From positions 12,602-76,601 of the forward strand of contig JBFXGJ010000006.1 of NCBI GenBank assembly GCA_050178135.1: a DNA stretch of 64,000 nucleotides, read 5' to 3'. Under the pieces are notes generated by a model that saw nothing but the letters and a program-made list of their open reading frames with translations, made no database searches and was not told where the DNA came from. Shown here one piece after another: positions 61,009 through 64,000 of this stretch. How positions within the stretch are numbered: position 1 is the first letter of the stretch; each line of letters opens with the position of its first letter. A program made the position numbers and the translations under genes. Source of the stretch: UBA288 sp050178135. Lineage in GTDB: Archaea; Halobacteriota; Methanomicrobia; Methanomicrobiales; Methanospirillaceae.

Positions 61009-61620
61009 ATGGTGGCTGAAGAACGACGTAAAGCACAGCTCTTGCAGCTCTTCTCGAACATCACCAGCAAGACCAAGATAGTGGAGCCCATGAAGAAGAT
61101 TCACGGATCGCTGCGAGACCGTGATGCGGTCGAACGGGAGATCGCCCTGGTGATGCGGGAGGTTCTCGACCAGGGGTTCTTCAAGACCAAGCTCAAGCCC
61201 CTCCAGCTCGCCAAGCTCGTATCGGACTTCTATGTGGGTCGTAATGATACCGAGATCGCTCGTGACCTCGGGGACGAAAAACTCTCGAAGACTGTCGCTC
61301 GCGCCCGTATCCGCCTGAAGCTCTTCCGTGAACTGGACTTCAAGATGCCGTTCGATAAACAGGAACTCCGGGACATGCTGGAGGCTGGCCTGAACATGAA
61401 GGAGATCGCGGAGAGGCTGAACGTCTCCCCTTCGACCCTCCGGGAGTACCGCCATGTCCTGGAGCAGGAGGAGGACCACACGCTGGACGTCTACCTCGAG
61501 CGCATCAAGGACATCATGGAGGACCGCGACCTTACCGAGCAGATGACCCACTCCGCCACCAACGATGGACTCGGCGAGGCGATCGACATCACCGAGGCCG
61601 AACTGGCCGAGATCTCCTGA
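61009..61620 (+). CDS. HTH protein, conditioned-medium-induced protein 4-like
   Basis: A 203-residue protein. The pattern LAKLVSDFYVGRNDTEIARD, LARARIRLKLFRELDF-like and MKEIAERLNVSPSTLREYRH (about 125-150) resembles the archaeal family named conditioned medium-induced protein 4, first noted in Haloferax. The last stretch is a sigma-type helix-turn-helix, so DNA binding is likely. The acidic C-terminus ends GEAIDITEAELAEIS. It has its own strong promoter. The regulatory target is unknown. Confidence 0.75.
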   Translation: MVAEERRKAQLLQLFSNITSKTKIVEPMKKIHGSLRDRDAVEREIALVMREVLDQGFFKTKLKPLQLAKLVSDFYVGRNDTEIARDLGDEKLSKTVARARIRLKLFRELDFKMPFDKQELRDMLEAGLNMKEIAERLNVSPSTLREYRHVLEQEEDHTLDVYLERIKDIMEDRDLTEQMTHSATNDGLGEAIDITEAELAEIS

Positions 61621-61675
61621 TACCATCCTCTTTTTACCGAAATCTCCATATCTGCGGGTCACCGATCCATCCTTC

Positions 61676-62332
61676 ATGAGGCTGACCTACGTCGAACATG
61701 CCTGTGTCCTGCTCGAGGGAACCCGCAGGGTCCTCATCGACCCGTACGTCCTCGAGCAGACGCTGCCGACAGACCCGGACCTTGTCGTCGTGACCCACGG
61801 TCACAAGGATCACCTGGGAGAGACCCTCGCTCTTGGACGCCCGACGGTGACGACCAACGAGATTGCCAAGGAACTTGCGGAGCGAGGGCTCCCCGTAGAA
61901 GGGATCAATGCAGGCGGAGGAGTAGAGATCGACGGGGTGCGGGTCACGATGACGCCGGCTGTTCACTCCAATGTGCTGGAACTGGACGGGCAGCGCCTGG
62001 CGGGGGGTGACGCCGCCGGGATGGTGATCGAGATGGACGGGGTGACCGTCTACCACGCAGGTGACACCGCGCTCTTCTCCGACATGAAATTGATCGGAGC
62101 GCTGTACGAACCCGACGTGGCTCTCCTTCCGATCGGCGGCCGGTTCACGATGGACCCTGCGGCAGCGATGTGCGCAGCCCGGTGGGTGGGCGCCCCCCTG
62201 GTCGTCCCGATCCACTACAACACCTGGCCGGTGATCGCCCAGGACCCGCTGCCTTTCAAGGAGGCACTCGAACGAACCACTGATATCCGGGTGGGTGTAC
62301 TGGCGCCGGGAGAGGGACTTGACCTGCCCTGA
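61676..62332 (+). CDS. Metallo-beta-lactamase-fold metal-dependent hydrolase (UPF0173-like)
   Basis: A 218-residue hydrolase. VVVTHGHKDHLGETLAL is the HxHxDH metal site, with further ligands in TPAVHSN, YHAGDTALF and VPIHYNTWPVI. The arrangement is that of the UPF0173/UlaG-like group; the substrate is unknown. The ATG at 61676 gives the family N-terminus MRLTYVEHACVLLEG; the frame extending into the HTH gene is a shadow. Confidence 0.92.
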   Translation: MRLTYVEHACVLLEGTRRVLIDPYVLEQTLPTDPDLVVVTHGHKDHLGETLALGRPTVTTNEIAKELAERGLPVEGINAGGGVEIDGVRVTMTPAVHSNVLELDGQRLAGGDAAGMVIEMDGVTVYHAGDTALFSDMKLIGALYEPDVALLPIGGRFTMDPAAAMCAARWVGAPLVVPIHYNTWPVIAQDPLPFKEALERTTDIRVGVLAPGEGLDLP

Positions 62333-62799
62333 CCTCTGCCCGGCACCGGCACACTCGGCACCGTGGCCATGATCATCATCCAGGTGCCCGGTCCTTCGCT
62401 GGTCATGCGATACTCCTTCAGGATACCACCTGGGCTCCTCTTCTTCCTTTTCGTCACAACCCATGCGTCCTCTCCGCGTGCACATGGGCCGGCACATTCC
62501 AACATGCCGGAACGCCAGGGGGCTGCTAGGGAGAAGACGGCGGATGAATGGCTACTGGGTGAGCGATGGCCCGACGCGGATCGTTCGCTCCGGTACGAGC
62601 CGGAGACCCCGCCCACCGTCTCATGCGGATCTGGCGGCATCGGGAAGACCAGGTCAGGATGACGTGCATGGGGATGTCGTCGACGTTCCAGGTGCACTCC
62701 CGGGTGTGAGCGTCAGACAGAATGCGTCGTCCGATCAGGCACTATTCCGGGGGAGGCGGTGTGTGGATGGGGTGACAGGTACGACACCCGTCCATGTGT
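62333..62799. other. Accessory intergenic region, no gene recognised
   Basis: About 470 bases between the hydrolase gene and the primase remnant. Frames on both strands are Pro/Arg/Ser-rich and look like noise. Base composition is similar to the flanks. It may be further decayed mobile-element DNA. Confidence 0.4.
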
Positions 62800-63280
62800 T
62801 CACCCGAATAACAACCCCCGGTTCACCTTCTCGTCGTCCTTAAACCGGATTCCCCGCCAGTACCGGACGTACTCCGTCTCACTCCGGACATTGATCACCC
62901 GGGCGCGGCCCGGGTCGGATGATCACCCCCCGGCTCTTGAGGAGATCGGCGAATTTCCTCATCGTCACGGTGGCGACTCCGTTGTCCTTAGCCCACGATG
63001 GGAAACCGGCATACAGCTCCGACCGGACCTCGCGGTCGTCCGGGACGCCGGTGATGACGCACTCCTCGTCCACGAAGCGTGAAACCACGCCGACATCGAG
63101 CCGGCCCCCGTCGCGGTACCGCGCGAGGCCGCCGAGGCACCAGTTCAGGATCCCGGACCGCTCAGCGAACAGGTTCTCCGCGATCGTCTCGTCGCGTTCC
63201 TCGGGTCGGATGGTCACCGAAAACAGGACGAACCAGATCCGACGACACATAGACGGGTCCGTCAAGACGCAGTACCTCAT
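62800..63280 (-). pseudogene. Remnant of a phage/plasmid-type primase-helicase (D5/P4 class), frameshifted
   Basis: On the minus strand DPSMCRRIWFVLFSVTIRPE, then RDETIAENLFAERSGILNWC and LGGLARYRDGGRL match the end of the helicase part and the C-terminal region of phage/plasmid primases (DxSxxRRI...ILNWxxEGLxR). The frame stops near 62879; in the next frame GRARVINVRSETEYVRYWRG and IRFKDDEKVNRGLLFG continue to a TGA at 62800-62802. One frameshift near 62895-62910 thus splits the C-terminus. The Walker ATPase and primase domains are missing upstream, where an unrelated gene begins. It is the trace of an integrated element. Confidence 0.75.
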
Positions 63281-63285
63281 CTGTT

Positions 63286-64000
63286 CTACATATTTTTCAT
63301 GGGTCCAACCTTGGGCTGTATCTCATACAGATCTCCCGATGGATATGGTGTCGGGCTTGGACCCCATGGTAGAATGCCCCCCCCGAGTAATCGTTCTATT
63401 TGACTCAAAATTTGCTCGATAAATCCCTGAATAACAGCAAGAGGATCGTCATCCGAATCCGGAGGTGCCGTCGCTTCCGGTGTAACGGATCTGGTTGGTA
63501 CTGCCTGCCCTGTTGGTGTGGGTCGAATCGGGGCTCCGTATCCGCAATAGTCCACGGTTCCCGCAGCTGATAAATCATTTAACCTTTCCATTGCCCGGAT
63601 TAAGGGAACCCCCTGGGAAAATTCCGTCAAAGTATAAGATGCCGATGGAGGCTCAGCAGTTTTTCCAACGACACAGCAACCCACGCCGGGGCGTCCCGCA
63701 CCTCTCGACCTGTCGCAGAATATACTCCACCGGGTGTTATCTGCCTGCATCGAGGTTCCATATTCACAATCCCTGCCCAGTCCCGCAGCTGTCAGTTCCG
63801 TCAACCTTTCCATTGCACGGTTATAGGTGACCCCCCCGGAAAATTCCTCCGAACTAAGGGCCGGTGAACGCGGATCCGTCGTTTTCTTTACCACACAACA
63901 GCTGCCTCCGGATTCACTCGCCCAGTCGCAATACACATTCCACCGGGTGTTATCTGCCTGCGTAATAACTCCGTATTCACAATCCCTGCCCAATCCCGCA
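63286..64000 (-). CDS. Cysteine-rich tandem-repeat protein (5' end outside window)
   Basis: The minus frame is open to the window edge. It has two units of about 71-74 residues (63787-64000 and 63565-63786): each begins AGLGRDCEYG, continues QADNTRW and a Cys three or four residues on, then a CC pair followed by VVxKT, EFSxGV and a helix RAMERLxxLxA. A third unit starts (AGTVDYCGYG) and breaks off into a Thr/Pro-rich linker, a helix (VIQGFIEQILSQIERLLGGG) and a Pro-rich end. The even cysteines suggest disulfides and an extracytoplasmic protein. No family is recognised. A TTG at 63993 is not the start, since the repeat extends beyond it. Confidence 0.7.
   Translation of the reverse strand, partial: AGLGRDCEYGVITQADNTRWNVYCDWASESGGSCCVVKKTTDPRSPALSSEEFSGGVTYNRAMERLTELTAAGLGRDCEYGTSMQADNTRWSIFCDRSRGAGRPGVGCCVVGKTAEPPSASYTLTEFSQGVPLIRAMERLNDLSAAGTVDYCGYGAPIRPTPTGQAVPTRSVTPEATAPPDSDDDPLAVIQGFIEQILSQIERLLGGGILPWGPSPTPYPSGDLYEIQPKVGPMKNM

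Noticed and set aside
62333..62799. Two overlapping plus-strand frames of about 100-126 codons
   Set aside because: Composition is Pro/Arg/Ser-rich noise on both strands and no start signals or motifs were seen.

Overview
The window reads as the chromosome of a high-GC euryarchaeal methanogen, most likely order Methanomicrobiales. Supporting signs are archaeal promoters (TATA boxes about 25 nt before starts), ribosomal protein L10e, the archaeal GatD/GatE amidotransferase, Hef helicase-nuclease, DUF2070, UPF0147, UPF0212 and DUF5350 proteins, a K+-independent H+-pyrophosphatase, CbiM-type cobalt uptake and a bacterial-type gyrase pair. No methanogenesis gene lies in the window, so the order is an inference from gene content. 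No CRISPR array, insertion sequence or rRNA was seen.

Layout. 1-6.6 kb: a sugar kinase (cut by the window edge), an NHL-repeat protein with a repetitive helical tail, the proton pyrophosphatase, a flippase-like membrane protein and purB. 6.6-17 kb, mostly plus strand: a SPASM radical SAM enzyme, an XPD/DinG-type helicase, Ogt, PanE, MobA, a complete ECF transporter (S, fused A1-A2, T) and thiM-thiE. 17-21 kb: a hexapeptide acetyltransferase, the XerA recombinase with a dif-like 28-bp palindrome nearby, tRNA-Leu(UAA) and an Mrr endonuclease gene broken by a stop codon. 21-30.6 kb: ten tightly packed minus-strand genes from argH through gatD, gatE, DUF5350, a nitroreductase, UPF0212, a nucleoside or sugar kinase and dph6 to DUF2070. 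30.8-33.6 kb: a NitT/TauT-type ABC operon whose substrate-binding protein has its two halves in swapped order.

33.6-46 kb: ribosomal protein L10e, about 900 bp without a gene, an S1-OB-DHH nuclease-like protein, a cohesin-like surface protein, a DEAD-box RNA helicase, a decayed ion-channel gene, a geranylgeranyl-reductase-family flavoprotein, the cbiM-cbiN-cbiO-cbiQ operon and a PP2C phosphatase. 46-51.8 kb: gyrB-gyrA and a membrane protein. 51.8-55.3 kb: a two-gene operon of a PhoU-like protein and a short PPDK-like phosphotransferase with no PEP/pyruvate barrel. 55.4-62.3 kb: YjbQ, UPF0147, a p27-type zinc-ribbon protein, Hef, GlyS, an HTH protein and a metallo-beta-lactamase-fold hydrolase. 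62.3-64 kb: accessory DNA with a frameshifted remnant of a phage/plasmid primase and the 3' part of a gene for a cysteine-rich repeat protein.

Most genes are housekeeping (tRNA charging, arginine, purine, CoA and thiamine synthesis, DNA topology and repair). The points most worth following up are the apparently circularly permuted binding protein, the dif-like site by xerA, and the barrel-less PPDK-like/PhoU-like pair.
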